From Pseudovibrio sp. Alg231-02 (GTDB lineage: Bacteria; Pseudomonadota; Alphaproteobacteria; Rhizobiales; Stappiaceae), in assembly GCF_900143565.1 (NCBI RefSeq), contig NZ_FREX01000003.1, forward strand, positions 124,001 through 188,000: a DNA stretch of 64,000 nucleotides, given 5' to 3'. This document shows, piece after piece, positions 17,364 to 26,263 of the stretch (positions within the stretch are counted from its first letter, which is position 1; every line of letters starts with the position of its first letter). Position numbers and translations under genes: made by a program. Under the pieces are notes generated by a model. That model searched no databases and was not told the origin of the DNA. It worked only from the letters and a program-made list of their open reading frames with translations.

Positions 17364-18368
17364 CTAGGCATCATTGAGGTGACAGGCAGAGACATGACCG
17401 GGAGCAATTTCCCTCAGGGTTGGCTGCTGCTCTGTGCACCGTTTGGTGGCAAATGGACATCGCGGATGGAAATGACATCCGCTTGGTGGGGCCAGTGGTG
17501 ACGGGATTTCGCCTTTGATCGGCTCATACACCTGCTTGCGGGCATCAATACGCGGGACTTCGCGCAGTAAGGCCTGTGTGTAGGGGTGGTTTGGTCTGGC
17601 AAATAACTCATCAGTTTTCGCGATCTCAACTACGCGGCCCAGATACATGATCACCACACGGTCGGAGAGGTGCTCCACCACGCCAAGGTCATGACTGATG
17701 AACAGATAGGTGAGGCCGAGTTGTGCCCGCAAGTCCATGAAAAGATTGATGACCTGCGCCTGAATGGACACATCAAGCGCTGCAATGGACTCATCACAGA
17801 CAAGAAATTCCGGGTTAACTGCTAAAGCGCGGGCGATGCCGATACGTTGGCGCTGTCCGCCGGAGAATTGATGCGGATAACGGGTTTTGAAATCCGGATC
17901 CAAGCCGACGCGGAGAAGCATCTGGTCTACATAGTCTGAGAGGTCTGCCTTTGAAACTAGGCCATGGACACGGGGCGCTTCGCCGATGATATCACTCACC
18001 CGTTTGCGTGGATTGAGGGAGGACATAGGGTCCTGAAAGATCATCTGCACCTTCAGTTGAGCATTTTTAGCATCCGCACCGGAGAGCTGTTTGACGTTGT
18101 CTCCATGGAACTGAACGGTGCCGTTGCTGGCCTCATGGATGCCTGCCACGACGCGGCCCAACGTGGATTTTCCGCAGCCGCTTTCGCCAACAAGACCAAC
18201 CACTTCGCCCGGTGCAATGCTGAGCGAGACGTCATCAACGGCGTGGACCACCTGCTCTTTGAGGTTGGAGCCGAAGAAGCGGAGTGTTTTTTCAGCAAGG
18301 TCCAGTTTTTTGGTGAAGCGCTTGGAAACGCCTTGCAGCTCAATGACCGGAGTTTCCAGAAGTGTCAT
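17364..18368 (-). CDS. Peptide ABC transporter ATP-binding protein (DppF/OppF-like)
   Basis: A 334-residue ATPase. The start at 18368 is chosen because AGGAGG precedes it and it overlaps the upstream stop as ATGA; upstream in-frame codons lie inside the previous gene. It contains Walker A GESGCGKS, the signature FSGGQRQRIGIARAL, Walker B FLVCDESIAALD and a switch His (FISHDL). The C-terminal oligopeptide/dipeptide extension carries the Cys-rich CHFHPRCPFATKRC motif, which in this family can bind an iron-sulfur cluster. It pairs with the DppD-like ATPase to drive the importer. Confidence 0.93.
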   Translation of the reverse strand: MTLLETPVIELQGVSKRFTKKLDLAEKTLRFFGSNLKEQVVHAVDDVSLSIAPGEVVGLVGESGCGKSTLGRVVAGIHEASNGTVQFHGDNVKQLSGADAKNAQLKVQMIFQDPMSSLNPRKRVSDIIGEAPRVHGLVSKADLSDYVDQMLLRVGLDPDFKTRYPHQFSGGQRQRIGIARALAVNPEFLVCDESIAALDVSIQAQVINLFMDLRAQLGLTYLFISHDLGVVEHLSDRVVIMYLGRVVEIAKTDELFARPNHPYTQALLREVPRIDARKQVYEPIKGEIPSPLAPPSGCHFHPRCPFATKRCTEQQPTLREIAPGHVSACHLNDA

Positions 18369-19351
18369 GCCATTTCCTCCTGCTTTACAGGATGGAAGCA
18401 ACGGACTTGCCTTTCCTCTCCTAACTGCGTGATTTCTGGCGTAGCAACCAGACAGTCACTCTGCTTTGCCGAGCAACGACTTGAAAAGGCGCAGCCAGCG
18501 GGAAGGTTGAGCAAAGATGGTGTCATACCTGGAATCTGGTAGAGCTTGGCGCCGCGTTTGTTGCGGCTTGGGACGGATTCAATGAGGCCCTTGGTGTAGG
18601 GGTGCAGTGGTGCGTCCAGTACTTCATCAATGCTGCCCTGCTCTACAATGCGCCCAGCATACATCACCGCGATCCTATCTGCCAAACCGCTGATGACAGC
18701 CAGATCATGCGTGATCCAGATGAGGGACATGCCGGTCTCTGAGCACAGCTTGCGGACCTCGTAGAGGATCTGTGCCTGAATGGTGACGTCCAGCGCTGTT
18801 GTTGGTTCATCTGCAATGATCAAGTCCGGCTCGTGCAACAATGCGATGGCAATGGCAACACGTTGGCGCATGCCGCCTGAGAACTGGTGCGGGTAGGACG
18901 CGAGGCGTTCATCCGGAGAAGCGATACCAACGCGGACCAGTGCTTCACGGCAACGCTGTCGTGCGGATTGTTTTGAGATGTCCTCGTGGGCCTGAATGGC
19001 CTCAATCATCTGCGTATCGATGCGCAGAACAGGGTTGAGGGTCATCATGGGGTCCTGAAAGATCATGGCGATCTTCTTGCCCCGCAGCTCGCGCCACTGC
19101 TTTTCGTTTTTTCTGGCGAGATCATCCCCATTGAGGAGGATTGAGCCGCCGACCACTCTGCCCGGCTCATCCACCAGACCGATCAACGAGAAGCCCGTCA
19201 CGGTTTTGCCGGAGCCACTCTCACCAACGAGACCCAGGATTTCACCGGGTTTGACGGAGAAGCTGACATCATCAACGGCTTTGACAACACCTGCCTTGGT
19301 GAAGAAGTGGGTTTTGAGGTTTTTGACTGTGAGTGTGTTTGGCGTGTTCAT
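18365..19351 (-). CDS. Peptide ABC transporter ATP-binding protein (DppD/OppD-like)
   Basis: A 328-residue ATPase with Walker A GESGSGKT, signature [16 protein letters not shown], Walker [13 protein letters not shown] and WITHDL. The C-terminal oligopeptide-transporter extension has [14 protein letters not shown], matching the Cys motif of the family. A TGAGGA ribosome binding site precedes the ATG. It begins 7 bases after the permease gene ends and overlaps the next ATPase by four bases, so the five transporter genes are one translationally coupled unit. Confidence 0.93.
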   Translation of the reverse strand: MNTPNTLTVKNLKTHFFTKAGVVKAVDDVSFSVKPGEILGLVGESGSGKTVTGFSLIGLVDEPGRVVGGSILLNGDDLARKNEKQWRELRGKKIAMIFQDPMMTLNPVLRIDTQMIEAIQAHEDISKQSARQRCREALVRVGIASPDERLASYPHQFSGGMRQRVAIAIALLHEPDLIIADEPTTALDVTIQAQILYEVRKLCSETGMSLIWITHDLAVISGLADRIAVMYAGRIVEQGSIDEVLDAPLHPYTKGLIESVPSRNKRGAKLYQIPGMTPSLLNLPAGCAFSSRCSAKQSDCLVATPEITQLGEERQVRCFHPVKQEEMA

Positions 19352-19358
19352 ATTGTCC

Positions 19359-20279
19359 TCACTTCCTCAGGCGCGGGTTGAGGACATCACGCAGCTGATC
19401 GCCCACCAGATTGATTGAAACCACAGTGATGAGCAGGGCTATGCCGGGGAAGATTGAGATCCAGTATTTGCCACTGATCACATACTCAAAGCCATTGGCG
19501 ATGAGCAGGCCGAGGGAAGGCTCTGTTTGTGGCAGGCCAACGCCGAGGAACGACAGGGTTGCTTCCAGCGCAATGGCGTGGGCGGTCTGAACCGTTCCAA
19601 CCACAATGAGTGGCGGCAGGCAATTTGGCATGATGTGTAGGAAGAGCACGCGGGCATGACTGAGGCCAAGGCAGGTGACGGCTTCCACGTACTCCTTCCC
19701 ACGTTCAACAAGGGCTGTTCCCCTCACTGTTCGGGCGTAGTAGGCCCATTGCGCTACGACGAGGGCGAGGATGATTTTGTCGACGCCTTTGCCCATCAGC
19801 GCCAGCAACATCAAGGCAACCAGAGAGGCTGGGAAGGAGAGCTGCAGGTCCACAATGCGCATGATGAAGGTTTCTGTGCGACCTCCAACATAAGCTGCGA
19901 TCAGGCCGACGGACATGCCGATGACAAGAGCGATGATGCCACTTGTCACCCCGACGGAGAGCGAGATGCGCAGGCCGTAGAGGATTGCAGAGAACAGATC
20001 GCGCCCTGCCCCATCTGTGCCAAGCCAGAAGGTGTATCCGTCAAAGCTTTGCTCCCCCGGCTCCATGCGGGCATCCAGCACGCTGACTTGCGCCAGGTCG
20101 TAAGGGTTTTGCGGGGTGATCCATGGGGCGAACAGTGCTGCCATGATGATTGTGAACAGCAGGAGCGCAGCGGCGACAGCGACTTTGCTCTCCACAAACT
20201 CCGAGAGAAAGCGGCTCATAGGAGTATCGCCAGAGAAAAGCTGCTTTCGCGGTGGTTTGAGGCTTGTTTCGATGGTCAT
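19359..20279 (-). CDS. Peptide ABC transporter permease (DppC-like)
   Basis: A 306-residue inner-membrane permease. ATG at 20279 (MTIETSLKPPRKQ) with AAGGGG upstream is preferred to an in-frame start at 20351. It has an N-terminal cytoplasmic segment, one membrane helix followed by the OppC N-terminal region (APWITPQNPYDL), then LGTDGAGRDLFSAILYGLR, and the EAA loop with EAVTCLGLSHARVLFLHIMPN that contacts the ATPase. The C-terminus ends with NLVGDQLRDVLNPRLRK, typical for DppC. It overlaps DppB's last codons closely. Confidence 0.92.
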   Translation of the reverse strand: MTIETSLKPPRKQLFSGDTPMSRFLSEFVESKVAVAAALLLFTIIMAALFAPWITPQNPYDLAQVSVLDARMEPGEQSFDGYTFWLGTDGAGRDLFSAILYGLRISLSVGVTSGIIALVIGMSVGLIAAYVGGRTETFIMRIVDLQLSFPASLVALMLLALMGKGVDKIILALVVAQWAYYARTVRGTALVERGKEYVEAVTCLGLSHARVLFLHIMPNCLPPLIVVGTVQTAHAIALEATLSFLGVGLPQTEPSLGLLIANGFEYVISGKYWISIFPGIALLITVVSINLVGDQLRDVLNPRLRK

Positions 20280-20289
20280 GAGATGCCCC

Positions 20290-21267
20290 TTAGTTCGCCG
20301 CATCCTGAAGCCGCACGCGCGGGTCCAAAATGGAATAAAGGATGTCAACAATCAGGTTGATGACGACGAAGAGCACCACGATAATCATCAGGTAGGCCAC
20401 GATGATCGGGCGATCGAGCTGCTGAATGGCATCAATGAGCAGTTTGCCCATGCCGGGCCATGCGAAGATTGTTTCCGTCACGACTGAAAAGGCGATGAGT
20501 GAACCAAACTCCAAGCCGAGGACCGTGACCACGGGGATCATGATGTTCTTGAACAGGTGCACCATGACAATACGGCTGGAGGACAGGCCTTTGGCGCGGG
20601 CGAACTTGATGAAGTCCATATGCATGACCTCCCTCACCCCTGCCCTTGTCAGGCGGATCACCAGCGAGATTTTTAAGAGCGCGAGATTGAGTGCCGGGAG
20701 AACAATGTGAGAGAAGCCATCTGCGGTGAGGAACGAGACCTGCATGCCGAGCACCGAGACGGTGTCTCCACGCCCTGTGGCGGGCACCCAGTCGAGCATC
20801 ACGGCGAAGAGCATAATCATCATGATGCCAACCCAAAATGTGGGCAGTGAAAAGCCCAGAATCGAGCCGCTCATGATGAGACGCGAGGAGATGGCGTTGG
20901 GGCGCAGACCCGCGTAAAGACCTAGCGGAATGCCAATGACAATCGCCATGAGGAGCGCCATGAAGGCGAGTTCCAGCGTGGCAGGCATCCGCTCCACAAT
21001 GAGCTTGAGCGCTGACTCACCAAAGATAAAGGAGGTGCCCAGATCTCCTTTGAAGGCGTTGCTGACGAAGACCGTATATTGCTGCCACACAGGCTTATCG
21101 AGGCCGAAGTCGCGGATGACGCGCTCAATTTCGGCCTGATCCGCATCCGGTGCGACCAGCATATCGATGGGATCTCCCACCACATTCACGCCAAAGAACA
21201 CAATGACGGACATAGCAATCATGACTATGCCACTTTGCATCAGGCGTCTGAGAACGAAGACAGACAT
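20290..21267 (-). CDS. Peptide ABC transporter permease (DppB-like)
   Basis: A 325-residue permease with six predicted membrane helices. The N-terminal VLRRLMQSGIVMIAMSVIVF helix, the GDPID segment and the FGLDKPVWQQY loop are typical of DppB. The EAA-type loop DFIKFARAKGLSSSRIVMVH contacts the ATPases. The C-terminus is DILYSILDPRVRL. A strong hairpin lies between the binding-protein gene and this gene, which probably lowers expression of the membrane parts relative to the binding protein. Confidence 0.92.
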   Translation of the reverse strand: MSVFVLRRLMQSGIVMIAMSVIVFFGVNVVGDPIDMLVAPDADQAEIERVIRDFGLDKPVWQQYTVFVSNAFKGDLGTSFIFGESALKLIVERMPATLELAFMALLMAIVIGIPLGLYAGLRPNAISSRLIMSGSILGFSLPTFWVGIMMIMLFAVMLDWVPATGRGDTVSVLGMQVSFLTADGFSHIVLPALNLALLKISLVIRLTRAGVREVMHMDFIKFARAKGLSSSRIVMVHLFKNIMIPVVTVLGLEFGSLIAFSVVTETIFAWPGMGKLLIDAIQQLDRPIIVAYLMIIVVLFVVINLIVDILYSILDPRVRLQDAAN

Positions 21268-21337
21268 GTCTTTAAATCTTTCGCAGGTAAAGCCAACCCA
21301 TTGAAATAATTGAGGTGAGTTTTGGCCTTAGAAAAGA

Positions 21338-21370
21338 AAAAGACCGGCATAAGCGCTATGCCGGTCTTTT
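21338..21370 (-). terminator. Intercistronic hairpin after the binding-protein gene
   Basis: A perfect 14-base-pair stem (AAAAGACCGGCATA with its complement) and a five-base loop, followed on the minus strand by a T-rich run. It has the form of an intrinsic terminator placed between the substrate-binding protein gene and the permease gene. Read-through would supply the transporter genes, as in other binding-protein operons. Confidence 0.8.
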
Positions 21371-21382
21371 GTTTGCATGCGA

Positions 21383-22966
21383 TTACTCAGCGGATACGCC
21401 CCAGGACAGGGTGTATTCATCCGTGCGAGGCAGGTACTCAAGGCCCTTGCGGGTCGCCCACGTATTCACCTGATAATGCAGCGGAATGATCGCCTGATCG
21501 TTGATGGCGATCTCGGTTGCTTTTGCGAGCAGATCCTGACGCTTTTCATCATCGACAGTTGCCAGAGCTTCTTCAATCATGGCGTCCACTTCAGCATTGG
21601 AGTAGCGGCCACGGTTGGAAGAGCCGAACCCCTGGCTCTTGTCGTAGGTATGGATGAGAGAGCGCAGTGGTGAGGATGCTTCGCCAGAACCAGCGCCCCA
21701 CCCCACGAGAACCATTGAGAACTCAGGCGTGTTGTTTGGACCACCACGAGATGCGCGTTTGAAGTAGACAGACCGCGGCATGGTCTCCACATCGGTTTTG
21801 ATTCCAACGCGGTTGAGCATCTGTGCGATGGCTTCCACGATCTTTGCATCGTTGATGTAACGGTCATTCGGACCGTGGATCCGCAGCTCGAAGCCATCAC
21901 CAACACCGGCAGCTGCCAGCAGCTCTTTCGCGCCCTTTGCGTCGTATTCAACCGGCTTCAGGTTTTCGCTGACCCCAAAGAAGCCATCTGGCAGAAGCTG
22001 GCCTGCTTTGACGGCGACACCTTCCATCACACGTTCAACAATCAGATCGCGGCTGATGGCCTTGGAGATCGCTTCACGAACACGCTGATCCTTCAGCGGG
22101 TTTTTGATGGCCCCGCCGCCCATGGCTTTCACGAATGGGCTGTCATCGCGGTCATGATCCAGATGCAAGTAGATGACGCGGTTGGATGGGCCCTGCCACA
22201 AGGAGACTTTGTCGTTGCTGCTCAGCACTTCAATGTCTGTTGTTGGGACGCCGTTAATCAGATCAACATCACCCGCCAACAAAGCAGCCACACGAGATGG
22301 GCCGGATTTGATTGGCTTGAAGGTTACCTTGTCCCATTTCGGCTTTGCGCCCCAGTAATCAGGGTTTGCTTCCAAAACAATGCGATCACCCGGCACGTAC
22401 TCAGCATATTTGTATGGGCCGGAGCCAACGGTTGCTTTGCCGGAGTTGTACATCTCGGTTGTTGCATCCGTTCCGGCTTCTACAGAGATGATACTGACGG
22501 TTGAAATGTCATTAGGAACAAGCGGATAAGGCTTTTCAGTCACGATATGGACTGTGTAGTCATCAATCTTTTTGACCGTTTTGCCTTTGGTGTATGTGGC
22601 AAAGCTGGATGGTGAGTTTGGCACATTTGGTGCGCGCTCAAATGAGAACACCACATCATCCGCATTAAACGGATTACCATCATGGAACACCACGCCCTCA
22701 CGCAGTTTCAGTTCCCATGTGGTGGCGTTAATTGGCTTCCAGCTGGTTGCGAGGCCAGGCTGCAGCTGTTGTTTTTCGTTTTGGTGAATAAGCCGGTCAA
22801 ACATATGATAGGCAATCATATTGTTCGGACCCAGATTATGGTAGTGCGGGTCAATGGCGCTTGGCTCTGAAGACAAGCCGATTGTCAGGTCTTCAGCAGA
22901 CGCTATTCCACCCATAAGCAACATGGCACTTGCTGTTCCAGCAAGCCATTTGTGCAGCTTAATCAT
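21383..22966 (-). CDS. Peptide ABC transporter substrate-binding protein (SBP_bac_5)
   Basis: A 527-residue periplasmic binding protein of the dipeptide/oligopeptide family 5. Signal peptide residues 1-24 end in GIASA. Family motifs include the EPSAIDPHYHN start, TWELKLREGVVFHDGNPF and the AEYVPGDRIVLEANPDYWG segment. GGGGGG stands before the ATG. It is the first gene of the operon, which continues with two permeases, two ATPases and the FGase-like enzyme. The ligand is unknown; the neighbouring deacylases suggest an N-acylated amino acid or small peptide. Confidence 0.93.
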   Translation of the reverse strand: MIKLHKWLAGTASAMLLMGGIASAEDLTIGLSSEPSAIDPHYHNLGPNNMIAYHMFDRLIHQNEKQQLQPGLATSWKPINATTWELKLREGVVFHDGNPFNADDVVFSFERAPNVPNSPSSFATYTKGKTVKKIDDYTVHIVTEKPYPLVPNDISTVSIISVEAGTDATTEMYNSGKATVGSGPYKYAEYVPGDRIVLEANPDYWGAKPKWDKVTFKPIKSGPSRVAALLAGDVDLINGVPTTDIEVLSSNDKVSLWQGPSNRVIYLHLDHDRDDSPFVKAMGGGAIKNPLKDQRVREAISKAISRDLIVERVMEGVAVKAGQLLPDGFFGVSENLKPVEYDAKGAKELLAAAGVGDGFELRIHGPNDRYINDAKIVEAIAQMLNRVGIKTDVETMPRSVYFKRASRGGPNNTPEFSMVLVGWGAGSGEASSPLRSLIHTYDKSQGFGSSNRGRYSNAEVDAMIEEALATVDDEKRQDLLAKATEIAINDQAIIPLHYQVNTWATRKGLEYLPRTDEYTLSWGVSAE

Positions 22967-23164
22967 TGCTGCTCCCCCCTCAAAATTTTCGTTCCCTCTG
23001 GCGATTAAAATTCATTCGCCCAGTAACAATGCCGCTGCTTCTTTATATGAGTGTGCTTCTGCCAAAACGGGCAAATCACCGGTAGAGCTTCGCGGTTGAC
23101 TTAAACCGTAGTATGTGTTTTCAACATTGTCATTCAAAATTTTATAATCAAAACGCATAGAACT

Positions 23165-24091
23165 ATGTCAGATACCCCTACACGCCCCCGTCTCAGCCTT
23201 CGAGAGTTTGAAGTTTTACGCGCTGTCATCAGCGTTCGGAAAACAACTGCCGCCGCTGCACGCCTTGGTATTTCGCAGCCTGCGGTGAGCCGCGCGATCA
23301 AGCACCTTGAGGAACGTCTTGGTAAAACGCTGTTTAATCGGGAAAGTGGTCGGCTTGTGCCAACCTCTGATGCTTTGGCACTGAATGAGAAGCTTGAGCC
23401 GGTTTTCGAGATGCTGGCGGGGATTGAGAACGAGACATTCGTTTCTCAGCACAGCAGCAAGCCGCTGCGCCTTGCAGCGCCGCCAACAATCTCACACCGC
23501 TTTTTGCTGGGCGTGATGGCGGCGTTCATCAAGGCTTATCCAGGGCAAAAGGTTGAACTGGAGATTGGTACATCCTCTGACGTTCGCAATCATGTAGCGG
23601 AAGGGCATGCCGATCTGGGGATCACTGACGGGCTTTCCAAGCACGCTGGATTAACGCTGGAACCGCTGCGTTCTGCCATTGCGCATGCGGTTTTGCATCG
23701 GGACCATCCCCTTGCCAGCAAAGCGTTTATTGAGCCCGAAGACTTCGACGGGCAGGACTTCGTCGCCCTCACCCGCCGGTTTCCCGTGCGGGCGATTTTG
23801 GAGCGCATGTTTGCGGAACGGGGAATTCGGCCTAATATTGTTGCCGAATCTTCTACCGCCGTCTCCGTGAGTGAGCTGGTGCATGCAGGTGTTGGTGTCA
23901 GCGTCCTCAACCCGTTTCCCGTGGCGCGAAACCATCCAGAAACGCTGGTTTTTCTGCCGTTTAAGCCGCGTATCTCCTACCTCAACGCCTTCATATTGCC
24001 TGCAACGACACCGAGCACTCCGATCGCCAGAAAATTCATTGAATTTACGCGCGCCTTTGAGATTGAGGACCCATATTCAACACCAGCCTAG
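23165..24091 (+). CDS. LysR-family transcriptional regulator
   Basis: A 308-residue LysR regulator. The winged HTH spans about residues 10-68 (LREFEVLRAVI then AAARLGISQPAVSRAIKHLE), and the effector-binding domain follows from about 90. It is divergent from the peptide transporter operon, 198 bases apart, and is followed by the aspartoacylase-like gene on its own strand. This is the classic place for a regulator that activates the divergent operon when its substrate is present; no T-N11-A site was singled out. Confidence 0.92.
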   Translation: MSDTPTRPRLSLREFEVLRAVISVRKTTAAAARLGISQPAVSRAIKHLEERLGKTLFNRESGRLVPTSDALALNEKLEPVFEMLAGIENETFVSQHSSKPLRLAAPPTISHRFLLGVMAAFIKAYPGQKVELEIGTSSDVRNHVAEGHADLGITDGLSKHAGLTLEPLRSAIAHAVLHRDHPLASKAFIEPEDFDGQDFVALTRRFPVRAILERMFAERGIRPNIVAESSTAVSVSELVHAGVGVSVLNPFPVARNHPETLVFLPFKPRISYLNAFILPATTPSTPIARKFIEFTRAFEIEDPYSTPA

Positions 24092-24138
24092 ATGCGTTTT
24101 GAGGCTGGTGTGACCTATACTTTTCAAGGACCATTGCC

Positions 24139-25101
24139 ATGATTATTGAAAGTACAGCTTACCCTATCGAAATCGATTTTCCCGATATCCTGCCCTATAA
24201 AGTCGGCAATACCGGAGTGGATTGGATCACTACGTTCGATTCCGGCACTGCTGGCCCGCATGTGATGATTTCTGCGCTGGTGCATGGCAATGAGCCGTGC
24301 GGCGCTGTTGCTTTGGACTGGCTGTTTAAGCAGGAAGTTCGCCCTGTGCGCGGCAAGCTGAGCTTCGCTTTTATGAATGTGGCGGCTTACAACTCGTTTG
24401 ACCGGAATGACCCAACCGCTTCGCGTTATCTGGATCAGGATTTCAATCGTGTTTGGCAAAATTGTTCGCTGAATGGCCCGGAAGTGACGCGCGAGCTGGA
24501 ACGAGCTCGCGAAGTGCGGCCTGTTGTCGATACAGTAGATTACCTGCTGGATTTGCATAGCATGCAGCACAAGAACCCGCCGCTTATGCTGGCTGGGGAT
24601 CAGGAGAAAGGCCGTGCGTTAGCCAAGCAAGTGGCTGATCCTGAGTGGATTATCTGCGATTCCGGCCATGAAGAAGGCAAGCGGCTGCGTGATTATGATG
24701 GGTTTGGCGAGCCGGCCAGTCCAAAGGCCGCTCTTTTGCTGGAAGCCGGGCAACATTGGGAAGCTGCGGCTGGGCCTCGTGCTATAGCGGCGTGTATTCG
24801 TTTCCTGCGTGCAACAGAGTGTGTGCCTGCTGATTTTAGTGAGGTGTTTCTTGCAGAGCAGCCGCCGCTGGTTCCACAAAAAACAATAGAAATCGTGGCA
24901 CCTGTTACGGTTCAGCATAAAGATTTCCGTTTCAGCGATGATTACCTTGGGATGGAGGTCATTGCCGAGAAAGGAACTGTGATTGCGACGGATGGAGACA
25001 CGCCAGTCACAACACCGCATGACAACTGCGTGCTGATTATGCCAAGTCGTCGATTGCTGGTTGGGAAGACTGCCGTACGACTTGGGAAGCTGTTGGATTA
25101 A
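24139..25101 (+). CDS. Aspartoacylase/succinylglutamate desuccinylase-family deacylase
   Basis: A 320-residue zinc-dependent deacylase of the AstE/aspartoacylase family, related to M14 carboxypeptidases. The zinc ligands are visible: HGNE gives His49 and Glu52, and DLHS gives His140. FNRVW at about residue 95 supplies the usual Asn-Arg substrate contacts. AAGGACC precedes the ATG. It follows the LysR gene by 47 bases. Members remove acyl groups from N-acyl amino acids, so with the FGase-like enzyme and the ABC importer it suggests uptake and stepwise deacylation. The exact acyl group and amino acid cannot be told. Confidence 0.87.
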   Translation: MIIESTAYPIEIDFPDILPYKVGNTGVDWITTFDSGTAGPHVMISALVHGNEPCGAVALDWLFKQEVRPVRGKLSFAFMNVAAYNSFDRNDPTASRYLDQDFNRVWQNCSLNGPEVTRELERAREVRPVVDTVDYLLDLHSMQHKNPPLMLAGDQEKGRALAKQVADPEWIICDSGHEEGKRLRDYDGFGEPASPKAALLLEAGQHWEAAAGPRAIAACIRFLRATECVPADFSEVFLAEQPPLVPQKTIEIVAPVTVQHKDFRFSDDYLGMEVIAEKGTVIATDGDTPVTTPHDNCVLIMPSRRLLVGKTAVRLGKLLD

Positions 25102-25112
25102 GAGCGCTTTGG

Positions 25113-25135
25113 GGCTGGGAATCTGGTTCCCAGCC
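25113..25135. terminator. Bidirectional terminator
   Basis: A 9-base-pair perfect stem (GGCTGGGAA/TTCCCAGCC) with a five-base loop lies between the stop codons of the convergent deacylase and M48 protease genes. There is no long T run on either side, so the strength is uncertain. Confidence 0.5.
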
Positions 25136-25142
25136 ACGCAAT

Positions 25143-26261
25143 TTAAGCGCTTAACTCTGCGGTTTCAGAGCAGATATTCTTCAAGCTTTCCCATTGCCAT
25201 TCACTGAGAACGGGCGTTTTCTTTGCCTCTGGGTCGGCAAGCTCATTCAGCGTATCCACGCGCTCTTGTGTTGGCGGATGGCTGGAGAGGAAGCCCAGAG
25301 CCTGTGTGAGAGCATTGGCTTCACTGTGCTCTGCTGCGATCTTTTCAAGGAAGCTCGCGAGCCCGGTAGAATCTACGCCTGCGTTTTCCAGCATCTGAAC
25401 AGCGAAAAGGTCGGCTTCACGCTCCATGTCTCTGGAGTAAGAGCTGTCGAGCATAGACTCCCCAACACTGGCAACGATACTGCCGCCGGTGAAGTCTCCG
25501 ATGAACATGGAAAAGACAATACCCGTGCCCGCCACGTTGATGAGCTGTTGCATGGAGTGGCGGTGTTTGACATGGCCAAGCTCATGCGCCAGCACGGCGG
25601 CCAGTTCATCAGGACTGTCAACCACTTCCAGTGTTTTGGAGAGAATGGTGATCCTACCGCCGGGAAGGGCGAAAGCGTTGGGTATTTTGCTTTCAACCAC
25701 TGTCATCACCGGGTCAAACGGCAAGTCCATGCCCTTTGTGAGGCGCTTTGCCATCTGCTCCAAGGCAGCCTGACCCGTTGAGGCCTTACAGATTTTCTCT
25801 TCACTCAAAGCCGGGATCAGTGTTTCTTCAACGCTCTTGCCAAGTTCCGCTTCCCAGGACTTCGGCACGTTGTGAACCGCGTATTTGGAGAACGCAGGTA
25901 AAAAGTAAATCAGCGCAAGCGCAATCAGGGCGATGGATGCCAAGCTGCCAAACACGATTTTCTTTGTGTTTTCGCGCTTTGGAAGGCCCGCTACCAAACG
26001 AATTTTGCGCTCAACGGATTGCGCGGTCTCTGTATTCGTAATTTTGACGTAAGCGGTGCTTGTTGGCTTGTTCAGCTCTACCACCATGGCGGTTTGAGAT
26101 GTCCAATCACAGAGCAGCTTTGCCGCGGACCAGCGCGCATATTCCTGATCGCCTGCCAGATCTGTCAGGACCATCTCATCATAGTCAAACCAGATCTGAC
26201 AGTTGCGTACAGCTGCAGACGTGCCATCAAAGAACTCAGCGTTTCCAAGCAGTAACTTCAT
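25143..26261 (-). CDS. M48-family metalloprotease, membrane anchored
   Basis: A 372-residue protein with an unrecognised N-terminal domain of about 90 residues, a membrane helix at about 102-120 (IVFGSLASIALIALALIYFL), and an M48 peptidase domain. The zinc motif HELGH is at 226-230 with HRHS following, and the third-ligand region is DREADLFAVQML. Such enzymes act on envelope proteins. The start codon lies two bases after the DUF898 gene stop, so the two are translationally coupled; this pairing recurs in proteobacteria in my recollection, and suggests the membrane protein is a partner or substrate. Confidence 0.87.
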   Translation of the reverse strand: MKLLLGNAEFFDGTSAAVRNCQIWFDYDEMVLTDLAGDQEYARWSAAKLLCDWTSQTAMVVELNKPTSTAYVKITNTETAQSVERKIRLVAGLPKRENTKKIVFGSLASIALIALALIYFLPAFSKYAVHNVPKSWEAELGKSVEETLIPALSEEKICKASTGQAALEQMAKRLTKGMDLPFDPVMTVVESKIPNAFALPGGRITILSKTLEVVDSPDELAAVLAHELGHVKHRHSMQQLINVAGTGIVFSMFIGDFTGGSIVASVGESMLDSSYSRDMEREADLFAVQMLENAGVDSTGLASFLEKIAAEHSEANALTQALGFLSSHPPTQERVDTLNELADPEAKKTPVLSEWQWESLKNICSETAELSA

Positions 26262-26263
26262 GG

